A stretch of DNA of 64,000 nt from Geminicoccaceae bacterium (GTDB lineage: Bacteria; Pseudomonadota; Alphaproteobacteria; Geminicoccales; Geminicoccaceae), in NCBI GenBank assembly GCA_028285265.1, contig JANQPX010000032.1, positions 62,001 through 126,000 of the forward strand, given 5' to 3'. The notes below the pieces were generated by a model. It was not told the DNA's origin. It ran no database searches and saw nothing but the letters and a program-made list of their open reading frames with translations. Positions 36,878-46,183 of this stretch are shown in pieces. Numbering within the stretch: the stretch's first letter is position 1; each line of letters opens with the position of its first letter. Both the position numbers and the translations under genes were made by a program.

Positions 36878-37516
36878 ATGTCTGCAGCCAATGCCAAATC
36901 GGGTCGCCGAAAGTCGGTCGACCTTCTTGTTCTTGCCTTCGAGATCATTGCAGAAACCGGTTGGCACAGGTTCAACTTCAGCCAGCTCGCTGAGCGGGCT
37001 GAGCTTTCCCTCACAGATATTCGGAAGATCTACAGCGACAAAGCCGGTCTTCTCGACTCCCTCAATGAACGGCTCGATCAGGGCATGCTCGCTGTTGACC
37101 CGGAAGATTTGGTTGGTTTGCCGCCAAAGGACCGTGTGTTCGAGTTGCTCATGAGCCGCATTGAGGCCATGACGCCCCTTCGAGCCGGTCTCTGTCGCTT
37201 GATGAAGGACGCCCGCATCGACGCCAAACTCCTTGCCATGACCGCATGCCGAATCGACCGTTCGTTGACCTGGCTTCAGGATGTGGCCGATTTGCCAGGC
37301 GAGAAGAGCAGCTCGCTGATCGCGCAGATCCGTCGGCAGGTTCAGCGTCGCATCCTGGGCGCCGTCTACCTGCAGGTCCTCATGACGTGGTCAAACGACG
37401 ACAGCGGTGATCTGTCAAAGACCATGGCTGAGCTCGACAAGCAGCTTCGCCGTGTTGAACGCCTCGCCGGATTGACAACCGATAGACAAAGCGACAATGC
37501 GACCTCTGCGGCATGA
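36878..37516 (+). CDS. TetR-family regulator
   Basis: This 212-residue protein is TetR-like. An N-terminal helix-turn-helix spans ~12-58 (AFEIIAETGWHRFNFSQLAERAELSLTDIRKIYSDKAGLLDSL), followed by a helical ligand or dimer domain with no recognised ligand. The second half (MTPLRAGLCRLMKDARIDAKLL) recalls COQ9/TetR-like alphaproteobacterial proteins. It lies between proC and the phasin gene on the same strand, so regulation of PHB or phasin is a guess from context. Confidence 0.85.
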   Translation: MSAANAKSGRRKSVDLLVLAFEIIAETGWHRFNFSQLAERAELSLTDIRKIYSDKAGLLDSLNERLDQGMLAVDPEDLVGLPPKDRVFELLMSRIEAMTPLRAGLCRLMKDARIDAKLLAMTACRIDRSLTWLQDVADLPGEKSSSLIAQIRRQVQRRILGAVYLQVLMTWSNDDSGDLSKTMAELDKQLRRVERLAGLTTDRQSDNATSAA

Positions 37517-37576
37517 CGCTAGCGTATCGATGTCGTGACTACGATAGCCGAACTACGGGCATAAGGAGAGCCAACC

Positions 37577-38011
37577 ATGACGAAACGGAGCCACAATCCA
37601 TTTGAGCAAGTCGACATTTCCAAGATGTTCAGTGACTTCAACGTCCCTGGCGTCAACTGGCAAGAGGTGATGGCCTCTCAACAAAGGAACATCACGGCAC
37701 TGACAGAAGCCAACCAGCGTCTGGTTGAGGGTGCCCAAGCGGTTGTTCAGCAGCAATCCCAAATCATGAGCAAAGCCATGAGCGAGCTCTCGGCCGCCAG
37801 CGAAGAGCTTATGAAGGAAGGCGATGTTCAAGCGAATGCGCAAAAGCGCTTCGATCTCGCCAAAACATCCTTCGAGTCTGCGATCGCTAACATGAGGGAA
37901 TTGGCGGAACTCGCCGGCCAATCCAACAGTGAGGCCATGGAAATCATCAATAAACGAGCCGCTGAAGCTTTCGCAGAGATCAGCGCACTGATTCAAGCGA
38001 AAAAGGGCTAG
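37577..38011 (+). CDS. Phasin family protein
   Basis: This 144-residue phasin is a polyhydroxyalkanoate-granule surface protein. It shows NPFEQVDISKMFSDFNVPGVNW, then VMASQQRNITALTEANQRL, a long amphipathic helix (QQSQIMSKAMSELSAASEELM) and AKTSFESAIANMRELAEL. The body is made of amphipathic helices without Cys. AGGAGAG precedes ATG 37577. Its stop overlaps that of the convergent meaB gene by 4 bp. No PHA synthase gene is in the window. Confidence 0.93.
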   Translation: MTKRSHNPFEQVDISKMFSDFNVPGVNWQEVMASQQRNITALTEANQRLVEGAQAVVQQQSQIMSKAMSELSAASEELMKEGDVQANAQKRFDLAKTSFESAIANMRELAELAGQSNSEAMEIINKRAAEAFAEISALIQAKKG

Positions 38012-39039
38012 CGGTCGTCTGCCTCTTCGTCATCGATCTTATCGATGAGCTTGCGGGCCGCGGTCGACGGAAGGATGTCACCCGTCATCACTTGACGCTC
38101 AAGTTCGTTCATTGCAGCAGCGCTGTCGGGATCGCGCCGGAGGCGGTCGATCAGCGCTGCATGAACATCGTCCCACAGCCAAGATCGGCGCTGTTCGCGC
38201 CGCTTTGTCTCGAGCATGCCCGACGTTTCGAGAGCGACACGATGGCGGCGAATCGCTTGCCAGATATCGACAATACCATGCCCATGAAGCGCAGAGCAGG
38301 TTGTGACCTCCGGCTGCCAGGCGGAACTAGCCGGCCTGAGGAGCTGAAGCGCGGCCCGATAATCTGCAGCGACACGCCCGGCCTCAGGCAAGAGGGCGCC
38401 ATCTGCCTTGTTCACAACAATCAGATCGGCAAGCTCCATGATGCCGCGCTTGATCCCTTGAAGTTCGTCGCCAGCACCCGGCGCAAGCAAGAGGAGAAAG
38501 CAGTCAACCATATCAGCGACGGCCGTCTCACTCTGCCCCACGCCAACGGTCTCCAGCACAATCACATCGTAGCCCGCGGCTTCGCAGACGACCGCGGCCT
38601 CACGCGTGCGGCGGGCAACACCACCGAGCGTAGCACCAGCTGGAGAGGGGCGAATAAAGGCACGGCGATCGGCAGAGAGCTCCGGCATTCTGGTCTTATC
38701 GCCCAGGATTGAGCCGCCAGAGCGGCGACTAGAGGGATCGACCGCGAGGACGGCGATCGTCTCGCCTGCTGCAATCACCTCTTTGCCCAGTGCTTCTATG
38801 AAGGTGGATTTTCCTGCGCCAGGCGTGCCGGAAATGCCCAAACGGATCGCTTTGCCCATCCGTGGCAGTAGCGCTTCAATGAGGGCATCAGCATCCTCGC
38901 GGTGATCGCTCCTTGATGATTCGATGAGGGTAATCGCCCGAGCCAGCGCGCGCCGATTTCCTGCTTGGATTGCAGTGGCGGTATCGATAACCCTCGCCCT
39001 CGCTTCCTCACTTTGCCTGATCGCGCCTTTGGCGCTCAA
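38008..39039 (-). CDS. meaB: Methylmalonyl-CoA mutase-associated GTPase MeaB
   Basis: MeaB is a G3E-type GTPase that protects and reloads adenosylcobalamin in methylmalonyl-CoA mutase. The 343-residue protein has LGISGTPGAGKSTFIEAL (P-loop), AVDPSSRRSGGSILGDKTRM, VIVLETVGVGQSE (switch region) and IVVNKADGA (guanine specificity). The mutase gene is not in the window. Neighbouring phasin and meaB together suggest propionyl-CoA and PHA metabolism. The ~520-bp upstream region is highly structured. Confidence 0.95.
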   Translation of the reverse strand: MSAKGAIRQSEEARARVIDTATAIQAGNRRALARAITLIESSRSDHREDADALIEALLPRMGKAIRLGISGTPGAGKSTFIEALGKEVIAAGETIAVLAVDPSSRRSGGSILGDKTRMPELSADRRAFIRPSPAGATLGGVARRTREAAVVCEAAGYDVIVLETVGVGQSETAVADMVDCFLLLLAPGAGDELQGIKRGIMELADLIVVNKADGALLPEAGRVAADYRAALQLLRPASSAWQPEVTTCSALHGHGIVDIWQAIRRHRVALETSGMLETKRREQRRSWLWDDVHAALIDRLRRDPDSAAAMNELERQVMTGDILPSTAARKLIDKIDDEEADDR

Positions 39040-39118
39040 AACCGTGACCTCCTGCTCTGACCCCGATCTCGGACCACCTCATCCAAAACAGCATCGCCAA
39101 GTTGGATGGCGTTCTGAT

Positions 39119-39141
39119 CATCAAGGTTCGAACCCTTGATG
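39119..39141. repeat. Hairpin 1 upstream of meaB
   Basis: CATCAAGG and CCTTGATG form an 8-bp perfect stem with the 7-base loop TTCGAAC, which imitates a tRNA T-arm. It lies 80 bp before the meaB start. Confidence 0.7.
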
Positions 39142-39142
39142 T

Positions 39143-39177
39143 CTGATCGATTTGGGCGCATGCGCGCAATCGATCAG
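39143..39177. repeat. Hairpin 2 upstream of meaB
   Basis: CTGATCGATT and AATCGATCAG form a perfect 10-bp stem around a 15-base spacer that itself contains the palindrome GCGCATGCGC. Only one base separates it from hairpin 1. Confidence 0.75.
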
Positions 39178-39561
39178 TCCCCCCCTTAGCGCCAAACCAA
39201 GATGGGGTCCATGCGATCGTATGACTCGGCTCATGTTCATCTGATCCCGTCAAGACACACCAATTGTCGGCATAAGCGAAAATATTGAAGATCGGTAGAA
39301 CGCAGCTTATCTTCGACGGCTGAAGGGGCAAGAGCGCATAAAAGCCATGGTTTGTTGGGCAAGGTTGACATGATCGGCCCAAAAACTCTCGGTCCAGAAC
39401 GCCAGCCCGTCGGTGGGCGATGCCGACGACCGTCCCATGACATGGCAGGACATGCGACGGTTTTTGTAAGGTCGATGCGGGGCACCACGCCGGGCATCTC
39501 GGCATGAGCTAGCCGGTCATCCGCCGCTATGCCGAGCGATAGAAAGGTAACAGCAACAACC

Positions 39562-40092
39562 ATGCGCGGCTATTTTGGTATCGGTGCTGAGGCGATTAGC
39601 AAACCCATGAATCTTGGGAACTTGATCCGCTCGGCTCACGCGTTCGGCGCAAGCTTTGCCTTTCTCGTGGACGCCCACTACACCGTGCGCGAAGCGAGAT
39701 CCGACACGTCACAAGCGGAAAAGCAGCTCCCGGTTTATCGTTTTGACAGTCCCGGTGACATGGTGTTGCCAAAGAGCTGCCAGCTCATCGGAGTTGAACT
39801 CTTGGACGATGCCATCGATCTCCCAAGCTTCCGCCATCCTCTGAATGCGGCCTATATTTTCGGTCCAGAGCGAGGTTCGCTCACACCCGACATGATCGCG
39901 CGTTGCGATCATGTCGTGAAAATCCCAACCCGTTTTTGTATCAATCTTGCGGTTGCCGGCGCCATCGTCATGTATGACCGAACCCTGTCGCTCGGCCGGT
40001 TCGCCCACCGCCCCGTTCGCTCCGGCGGTCCGCTCGAGGGGCTTGAGGAGCATGTCCAAGGCGCTGTCCGACTGCGGAATGCACGGCCTTAA
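39562..40092 (+). CDS. SpoU/TrmH-family RNA 2'-O-methyltransferase
   Basis: This 176-residue SPOUT-fold methyltransferase uses SAM to methylate ribose 2'-OH of tRNA or rRNA. Motif 1 is NLGNLIRSAHAFGA, motif 2 is AAYIFGPERGSLTPDM and motif 3 is CINLAVAGAIVMYDR (where most relatives have Ser and Asn). ATG 39562 is preceded by GAAAGG; the longer frame to 39529 has no similarity. It lacks the N-terminal L30e-like RNA-binding extension of RlmB, so the target nucleotide cannot be named. Confidence 0.88.
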   Translation: MRGYFGIGAEAISKPMNLGNLIRSAHAFGASFAFLVDAHYTVREARSDTSQAEKQLPVYRFDSPGDMVLPKSCQLIGVELLDDAIDLPSFRHPLNAAYIFGPERGSLTPDMIARCDHVVKIPTRFCINLAVAGAIVMYDRTLSLGRFAHRPVRSGGPLEGLEEHVQGAVRLRNARP

Positions 40093-40231
40093 ACAGGCGC
40101 TAAAAGAACAACATATTGTAGTATAATTCCCTGTGGATAACGATATACAGTTCTAAAGAGGGGCTTCCTCACGAATTCTTGGGCTGATATAGAACTCTTC
40201 ATCAGCCACTATTTGGGACGGTCTGGCTCCG

Positions 40232-43200
40232 TTGCGTATCAACAAACTTCGTCTTTCCGGCTTCAAGTCCTTTGTGCAGCCAACCGAGCTTCAAATCGAG
40301 GCCGGGCTCACAGGGGTGGTTGGGCCGAATGGCTGTGGCAAGTCGAACCTCGTCGATGCACTTCGTTGGGTGATGGGCGAAAGCTCGGCCAAGGGGCTTC
40401 GCGGCGGCGAGATGGATGACGTCATTTTCGCCGGAACGAATGCGCGCGCGGCCTTCGATCTTGCAGAAGTGGCACTGCAGCTCACACGCAGCGATCAGCC
40501 CATTCCGGGTTTCGAAAATTTGGACGAGATCGAGCTCACGCGACGCATTGGGCGCGGCATGGGTTCGGTCTACCGGGTGAATGGCGCGGAGGTCCGAGCC
40601 AAGGATATCCAACTCTTATTTGCCGACGCAGCATCCGGCGCGCGCAGTGCCTCCATTGTCAGCCAGGGACAAATTGGTGCGTTGGTGGAGGCAAAACCTG
40701 TCGCTCGGCGCAAACTCCTCGAAGAGGCCGCGGGCATTGGTGGACTACAGGCAAGACGGCATGAGGCAGAACTCAAGCTGCAGGCAGCCGAGGCCAATTT
40801 GGTCAGGGTTGAGGATTTGCTCATCAATCTTGATGAGCAGTTCACCTCGCTCACGAAGCAAGCCAAACAGGCCGAACGCTATCGCAAGCTGCAGCAGCAG
40901 CACCGTGAGACCGAAGCCGCCCTATTGCTCGGCCGCTGGCAGGCGGCCCTGGCCGAAAAGGCAAGGGCGGAAGAAGCGCTGAATTCAGGCCGAAGTTACG
41001 TCCAAGTGCACGCAACGCGGCTTGCCGACGCTCGCACAGCACGCGAAACGTCTGCCGAGAAGCTGACCAACCTGAGACGGGATGAGGCAGTGCTCGATAC
41101 GGAGCTCGTGCGCCTCAGTGAGCGATCAGGAGCCATCGACGCCGAAGCCGCTCGGCTTGATGCCAATCAGGCCCAACTGAAAGACCAGGAGCGCCAGACC
41201 CTTCAGGACATTGAACATGCAGAAGCCGCATGCGACGACGCTAACAATATGGTTCAACGCCTCAAAAATGAGCGCGACGCACTCGAAGCTTTGATCCACG
41301 GAGGCGACGACGACCGGCAACGGGCTGCCGAGGCAGAGGCTGAAACCCGGCGAGTCTTGGAAACTGCCGAAGTAGATTTTCGTCAGAACCTTGCTGCAAA
41401 AGCGGATATTGAAGCTCGCTGCCGCCAGATTGAAACCGGTGCCCTCGCTTTTGTTCAACAGCGCCAAGAGCTTGATGCCATGAGACGTCAACTCGACGGA
41501 CGCCTGACGGGGCTTGCCGAAGCGCCGCAGGCCCCCTTTGTGGCGGCAACGGGTGAAGAAGGCACGGCAGCATCCTTAGAGACGACACTCCAGGAGGCGA
41601 TCGTTGCCAGCGAGGAAGCGGATCAGCGCTTGACCCTGGCCGAGGAAGCCAGAGCTGAATGCCAGTCACGGTTGGCTGACGCGAAGGATCGCGTAAGGGC
41701 CGCTGAGGAGGCACTCCGCGCTAAAGAAAGTGAACATCGCGAGCTGGAACACACGAGGAGAATTGCTTCAGAACGACTTGCCGATTTGGATCGGCGAATC
41801 GAACGGCTGCAAGAACGGCGCCATGAGATCGCCACCAAGACCGGGAGTCTTAGCGATGAGCGAGCCGGCTTCGATATAACATCGGCGGAACGCCGCATCG
41901 ACGGACTCGTAGAAACGCTCGAACAGATCGGGGGGCGCTGGTCTTCGGCTGTCGAGATGAGGGATCGGGTCATTGCTGATAGCGAGACAGCCGACCAAGC
42001 GTCACAAGCAGCAGAAAATGCGCTTGCGAAGCTTGAGGCTGAAGCGCGGGCACTTGCCGAGCTAGAAGAGCCTGAAAGCGAAGCACCGCCCCTTTTGGAC
42101 AAGGTTCGCGTCAAGGATGGCTATGCCGATGCACTTGGTGCAGCGCTTGGTGACGATCTTCTCGGTAGTGAAGATGACGAATCACCCATCGCCTGGCTCA
42201 CGGCCATCGGTGGTGCTCCCTTAGATGGCATGCCCTTGCCAACGGGCGCCCAACCACTTGCCAACGTCGTCGATGGACCGCAAGCGTTGAACCGGCGGCT
42301 TGCCCAGGTTGGGATTGTGGACGATGCCGACGGCGATCAACTTCAAGCCGATCTCAAGCAAGGCCAACGCTTAGTCAGCCTAAGTGGAACCCTCTGGCGC
42401 TGGGACGGCCTGGTCCGAAAGCCAGACGGCGCTCGCACCGCAGCAGCTAGGCTGAAGCAACAGGAGCGACGGCGAGAGCTCGAACAGGAGTTGGTCGTCG
42501 CCAAAGCCGAGCGGACCGCCGCCTCGGAGAATGCCGTTGCGGGACGTGAAGCGATTGAGGCAGCTCAGGCTGCCGTTGCGGCGATCGAAACTGAGCGCGA
42601 AACAGAACGGCTAGCCGCGGAGGCAGCGCGCCATGCTCTCGCTGAACTTCGCGGTCGTATCTCGGCGATCGATGCCGAGCTCGGGCCGCTCGGCGAAGAG
42701 ACGATAAGGCTGGATACCGAGCTGCTGGAGCTACAACGCGAAGCCCAGTCTCAACGTACACCATCGGACCAATCGGGTTCGAACGACGAGGGAGCATTCA
42801 ATCTCGAGAACCTCCGATTGACACTCGATGAGGCACAATCCTATGCAGCTGCGACGGGACAGGCCGATTCACGTGCTGCCACCGAACTCACCGAAGCACG
42901 AGCCGAAGCAACCCTAAGAAGACGCAACTTGCTCGGTTTACAGGAACAGTTGGAACAGCGGCGGGCAGACGAACGGCGCGAGGCAGCTGCGGCACAAGAA
43001 AGGGCACTTGAGCGCGTACAGGTCGAAGCAAAGCTCGCGCGCCTTGATGAGGATCTGGCGGCTTTGGATCGCCGTGTTGCTGAGGAAGCGAACCAGCAAA
43101 GTGATGCACGGAAGACGCTCGATGTCGCTTCAATCGATCTCGAGTCTGCGGAACATGCTCTCGAGTCAGCGCGTCGGCGGCATGCCGAAGCCAAAGCCGA

Positions 43201-44341
43201 GGATACGAATCTTCGTGACCGTCACGCCACAGCCAGTCGACAGTTGGAAACGTTGGACGCCGATTTAAGCGCCTGGAGCAATCGGATCGACGGGGCGAAA
43301 GATCGAGTCGAAGCGCTCGTCGTCAGACGACAACAGTTGATCTCTGATCTCGCCGACCTCGATGGGCAGCCTGAAGAACTTGAACGCAAACGTCAGGAGT
43401 TGACCGAGAAGATCGAAGCAGCAAAGAGCAAACGTGAGACTCTGAGCGCGGCTGTGGCGGCTGCGGAGCAAGCCCTTTTAGATGCCGAGGCCGTCCTCGA
43501 ACGCGTTGAAACTGAGCAAGTGGAGGCCCGGGAAAGTGGTGCTCGTCTTGAGGCGCATCTGGAGCGAGCGGATGCCGAGGCTGCAGCTGCGGAGACCGCC
43601 GTTCGCGCTCGACTTGGCGACGAGATTGAAGTCGGCGTCGGCGACGTGCCTGGCGAAGAGGCGCTCGCTGAGCTTGAGGCGAGGCTCGCGCGCATTGAGG
43701 CATCGCGCGAACGTTTGGGTGCGGTCAATCTACGTGCCATTGATGAAGCCGCCGAGCTCGACATTCGCATTCAAACACTGACAACGGAGAAAGAGGAACT
43801 AACCCAGGCGATTGAACGGTTGCGTCGCGCCATCTCCGCACTCAATCGTGAGGGACGAGAACGCCTACGCGCAGCCTTCGGCGAAGTGGAAAAGCACTTT
43901 GAAGCCCTTTTTGTCCGACTATTTGGCGGCGGACGCGCCAAGATCGAGCTCACCGATTTAGACGATCCATTGAACGCCGGTCTTGAGCTCTCAGCCAGCC
44001 CACCTGGCAAAAAGTTACAATCGCTCTCCTTGCTCTCTGGTGGTGAGAAAGCACTCACGGCGGTTGCCTTGATCTTCGCCATCTTTCTAACCCGACCTTC
44101 GCCGCTCTGTCTTCTCGACGAAGTCGATGCCCCTCTTGACGATGCCAATGTCAATCGACTTGGCGCCGTGCTCGAAGAGCTGACAGAAGCCACCGACACA
44201 CGCTTTATTGTGGTCACCCATCATCCCATGACCATGGCACGCATGGACCGTCTTTATGGGGTCACCATGATGGAGCGCGGCGTATCGCAGCTCGTCGGCG
44301 TTGATCTACGCACGGCGGAGGAGTTGCGTGCAACAGCCTAG
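40232..44341 (+). CDS. smc: Chromosome segregation protein SMC (long form)
   Basis: SMC dimers form the condensin ring that organises the chromosome. The Walker A motif VGPNGCGKSNLVDALRW is at residues ~30-46, the hinge around 630-720, and long Glu/Arg/Ala coiled coils lie on both sides. The signature SLLSGGEKALTAVALIF and Walker B CLLDEVDAPLDDANV are near the C-terminus. At 1369 residues it is about 180-200 residues longer than most bacterial SMC proteins; the extra length appears to lie in the coiled-coil arms. It starts at TTG 40232, the only start before the conserved beginning MRINKLRLSGFKSF. ScpA and ScpB are not in the window. Confidence 0.95.
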   Translation: MRINKLRLSGFKSFVQPTELQIEAGLTGVVGPNGCGKSNLVDALRWVMGESSAKGLRGGEMDDVIFAGTNARAAFDLAEVALQLTRSDQPIPGFENLDEIELTRRIGRGMGSVYRVNGAEVRAKDIQLLFADAASGARSASIVSQGQIGALVEAKPVARRKLLEEAAGIGGLQARRHEAELKLQAAEANLVRVEDLLINLDEQFTSLTKQAKQAERYRKLQQQHRETEAALLLGRWQAALAEKARAEEALNSGRSYVQVHATRLADARTARETSAEKLTNLRRDEAVLDTELVRLSERSGAIDAEAARLDANQAQLKDQERQTLQDIEHAEAACDDANNMVQRLKNERDALEALIHGGDDDRQRAAEAEAETRRVLETAEVDFRQNLAAKADIEARCRQIETGALAFVQQRQELDAMRRQLDGRLTGLAEAPQAPFVAATGEEGTAASLETTLQEAIVASEEADQRLTLAEEARAECQSRLADAKDRVRAAEEALRAKESEHRELEHTRRIASERLADLDRRIERLQERRHEIATKTGSLSDERAGFDITSAERRIDGLVETLEQIGGRWSSAVEMRDRVIADSETADQASQAAENALAKLEAEARALAELEEPESEAPPLLDKVRVKDGYADALGAALGDDLLGSEDDESPIAWLTAIGGAPLDGMPLPTGAQPLANVVDGPQALNRRLAQVGIVDDADGDQLQADLKQGQRLVSLSGTLWRWDGLVRKPDGARTAAARLKQQERRRELEQELVVAKAERTAASENAVAGREAIEAAQAAVAAIETERETERLAAEAARHALAELRGRISAIDAELGPLGEETIRLDTELLELQREAQSQRTPSDQSGSNDEGAFNLENLRLTLDEAQSYAAATGQADSRAATELTEARAEATLRRRNLLGLQEQLEQRRADERREAAAAQERALERVQVEAKLARLDEDLAALDRRVAEEANQQSDARKTLDVASIDLESAEHALESARRRHAEAKAEDTNLRDRHATASRQLETLDADLSAWSNRIDGAKDRVEALVVRRQQLISDLADLDGQPEELERKRQELTEKIEAAKSKRETLSAAVAAAEQALLDAEAVLERVETEQVEARESGARLEAHLERADAEAAAAETAVRARLGDEIEVGVGDVPGEEALAELEARLARIEASRERLGAVNLRAIDEAAELDIRIQTLTTEKEELTQAIERLRRAISALNREGRERLRAAFGEVEKHFEALFVRLFGGGRAKIELTDLDDPLNAGLELSASPPGKKLQSLSLLSGGEKALTAVALIFAIFLTRPSPLCLLDEVDAPLDDANVNRLGAVLEELTEATDTRFIVVTHHPMTMARMDRLYGVTMMERGVSQLVGVDLRTAEELRATA

Positions 44342-44506
44342 ATAAGGATGTCGCGGGCCACATCTTTGACGTGACCACAAAAAGGCACCATGGATGGCGC
44401 ATCAACGGGCCATTCATATGTCCCCGAGTATGGTTGCGCAAATTGCAGTGCCGTCATGCAGAATTGTTGATAGACGCTGGTTTCAAGGCGTGACTAGCAT
44501 GCCTGA

Positions 44507-44764
44507 ATGGAACAAAATGGGAACATCATTACCTTCCCCGAGCGTCGTCAGGGCCTGAAAGTCGCCGATCTCCGATCATGGCACTACATGCAGGTCACCT
44601 GCCGTCATTGCGGTCACACCGGTCGGATCTACCCGCAATCACTCTGGCGACGCTGTTCCATGGATGCACGTATCGTCGATGTGGTCCGACAGTTCCGTTG
44701 CCGCGACTGCGGCGCGGGTGGCGCCGTGACTTGGGATATCTGGCACATCAACCGCAATGCCTAA
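44507..44764 (+). CDS. Small zinc-ribbon protein
   Basis: This 85-residue protein has two cysteine pairs, CRHCGHTG (~53-60 region) and CRDCGAGG, separated by ~30 residues, which is a zinc-ribbon layout. The N-terminus (GNIITFPERRQGLKVADLR) is basic. The Trp-rich core and end (SWHYMQV, VTWDIWHINRNA) suggest a compact fold. The function is unknown. It is a separate unit between smc and the TRAP operon. I have not matched it to a named family. Confidence 0.7.
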   Translation: MEQNGNIITFPERRQGLKVADLRSWHYMQVTCRHCGHTGRIYPQSLWRRCSMDARIVDVVRQFRCRDCGAGGAVTWDIWHINRNA

Positions 44765-44912
44765 CTCCCTGAAAGACAGCGAGAGCCCTCTGGTTCTCTG
44801 ATTACCTGAGGGTCGCCTCGTATACAACTCTTCTGCGAACGTATAGATAGAAAACAATCGTTTCTGGCTATTCGATGCCGCTAGTACGATGCCATTCGCG
44901 GGAGACAATATC

Positions 44913-46064
44913 ATGACCAAGCACAGAAACAGCGACAGCAAGAACGAGCAGACGACATCACGTCGAACGTTCTTGAGAAGCGCTACCGGCGCCGCTGCCG
45001 GCGGTAGCGCGCTCTTGGCTGCCCCCAATATCGCAAGGGCACAGAGCACGGTCCTTAAGATGCAGGGCTCTTGGGGCGATCAGTCGATCTTCTCGGAGAT
45101 GGCTCGGCAATATGCCGATCGCGTTGACGTGATGTCCGGCGGTTCGCTCAAAATTGACTATCTGCCAGCTGGCGCCGTGGTTCAGGCGTTCCAAGTTCAG
45201 GATGCATGCCATGACGGCGTGCTCGACGCTGCCCATACCGTCACCGCATATTGGTATGGCAAGAACAAGGCCGCCTCTCTCTTCGGAACCGGCCCCGTCT
45301 TCGGCGCAAACGCTGCCCAAATTCTCGCGTGGATCCACTTTGGTGGCGGCAAGGACCTTTACCGGGAGCTGGTGCAAGACGTGCTCGGCTTAGATCTCGT
45401 CGGCTTCTTCGCCATGCCCATGCCGACCCAACCGCTCGGCTGGTTCAAGGAGCAAATCGCATCTGCCGATGACATGCAGGGCCTGAAGTACCGAACCGTC
45501 GGCCTCGCCACCGATATCATGCAAGGTATGGGCCTCTCAGTAACGCAACTTCCGGGCGGCGAAATCATCCCCGCGCTTGAGCGCGGCGTGATCGAGGCAT
45601 TCGAGTTCAATAATCCAACCGCAGACAGTCAGTTCGGTGCGCAGGATGTTTCGAAGCATTATCACATGGGTTCTTACCATCAGGCAGCCGAGTTCTTTGA
45701 AATCATCTTCAACCGCGACACGTTCGAAAGTCTGCCCGCCGAGCATCAAGCCATTCTCGAACATGCTGCGGAAGCGGCCAACACGGCGAATTTCGGACTC
45801 GCCATGGACCGGTATTCCGCTGATCTGCAGAAGCTGGTCAACGAGGATGGCGTCAATGTTTATCGTACCGACGCCTCGATCTTGCAGGCACAGCTAAAGA
45901 GCTGGGACAGGGTGATGGAGGGCCTTCTCCAAGACCCATTCTTCGCCAAAGTGGTGGACAGCCAGAAAGCCTGGGCTGAGCGGGTTGCTTTTTACGACAT
46001 CATGAATCAGGCGGACTACAAGCTTGCCTACGATCACTACTTCCCCGGCAAATTGCCCTTCTGA
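44913..46064 (+). CDS. dctP: TRAP transporter substrate-binding protein (DctP family, Tat-exported)
   Basis: This 383-residue periplasmic binding protein is of the TakP/DctP type. The N-terminus SRRTFLRSATGAAAGG is a Tat signal, with cleavage near ARA. The mature part has KMQGSWGDQSIF, GVLDAAHTVTAYWYGKNKAASLF, LKYRTVGLATDIMQGMG and LPGGEIIPALERGVIEAFEF, as in organic- or keto-acid binders. The ligand-contact region differs from TakP (NNPTADSQFG follows), so the substrate is open. GGGAG precedes ATG 44913. A hairpin separates it from the permease genes, so it is probably made in excess. The downstream amidase suggests an amide or amino-acid derivative. Confidence 0.92.
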   Translation: MTKHRNSDSKNEQTTSRRTFLRSATGAAAGGSALLAAPNIARAQSTVLKMQGSWGDQSIFSEMARQYADRVDVMSGGSLKIDYLPAGAVVQAFQVQDACHDGVLDAAHTVTAYWYGKNKAASLFGTGPVFGANAAQILAWIHFGGGKDLYRELVQDVLGLDLVGFFAMPMPTQPLGWFKEQIASADDMQGLKYRTVGLATDIMQGMGLSVTQLPGGEIIPALERGVIEAFEFNNPTADSQFGAQDVSKHYHMGSYHQAAEFFEIIFNRDTFESLPAEHQAILEHAAEAANTANFGLAMDRYSADLQKLVNEDGVNVYRTDASILQAQLKSWDRVMEGLLQDPFFAKVVDSQKAWAERVAFYDIMNQADYKLAYDHYFPGKLPF

Positions 46065-46091
46065 CCGATAGCGTTGGCCAACACGATATGG

Positions 46092-46123
46092 GAAGGGCGG
46101 TCTGTTAGCCGCCCCTTCTTTTT
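46092..46123 (+). terminator. Hairpin with T-run between dctP and dctQ
   Basis: GAAGGGCGG and CCGCCCcTTC pair with one bulged base, followed by a run of T with one break (CTTTTT). It lies 28 bp after the dctP stop. It looks like an intrinsic terminator or attenuator that lets dctP be expressed more than the permease genes. Confidence 0.8.
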
Positions 46124-46183
46124 CGCGGGACTCACATAGCCCGATGAGATCATCCGGCTGCCGTTTGGTGTAGGGGACAATGC

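Larger units (their letters stand above)
39040..39561. other. Structured intergenic region between meaB and SpoU gene
   Basis: This 522-bp region has no credible gene, although a frame on the - strand is open for 165 codons. It contains two adjacent perfect hairpins (39119-39177) and a C-rich run just beyond. It must hold the meaB promoter on one side and the SpoU-gene promoter on the other. A T-arm-like segment at 39120-39136 is not part of a tRNA. Confidence 0.55.

Noticed and set aside
39090..39146. Possible tRNA (T-arm-like hairpin CAAGG-TTCGAAC-CCTTG with a D-arm-like GCC..GGC upstream)
   Set aside because: There are only ~10 bases between the D-arm-like and T-arm-like parts, so no anticodon arm fits, and the bases after the T-arm do not pair with any upstream acceptor strand.
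39008..39505. 165-codon open frame on the - strand upstream of meaB
   Set aside because: It has no recognisable domain, runs through two perfect hairpins, and lies in a promoter region. Open frames of this size occur by chance in GC-rich DNA.
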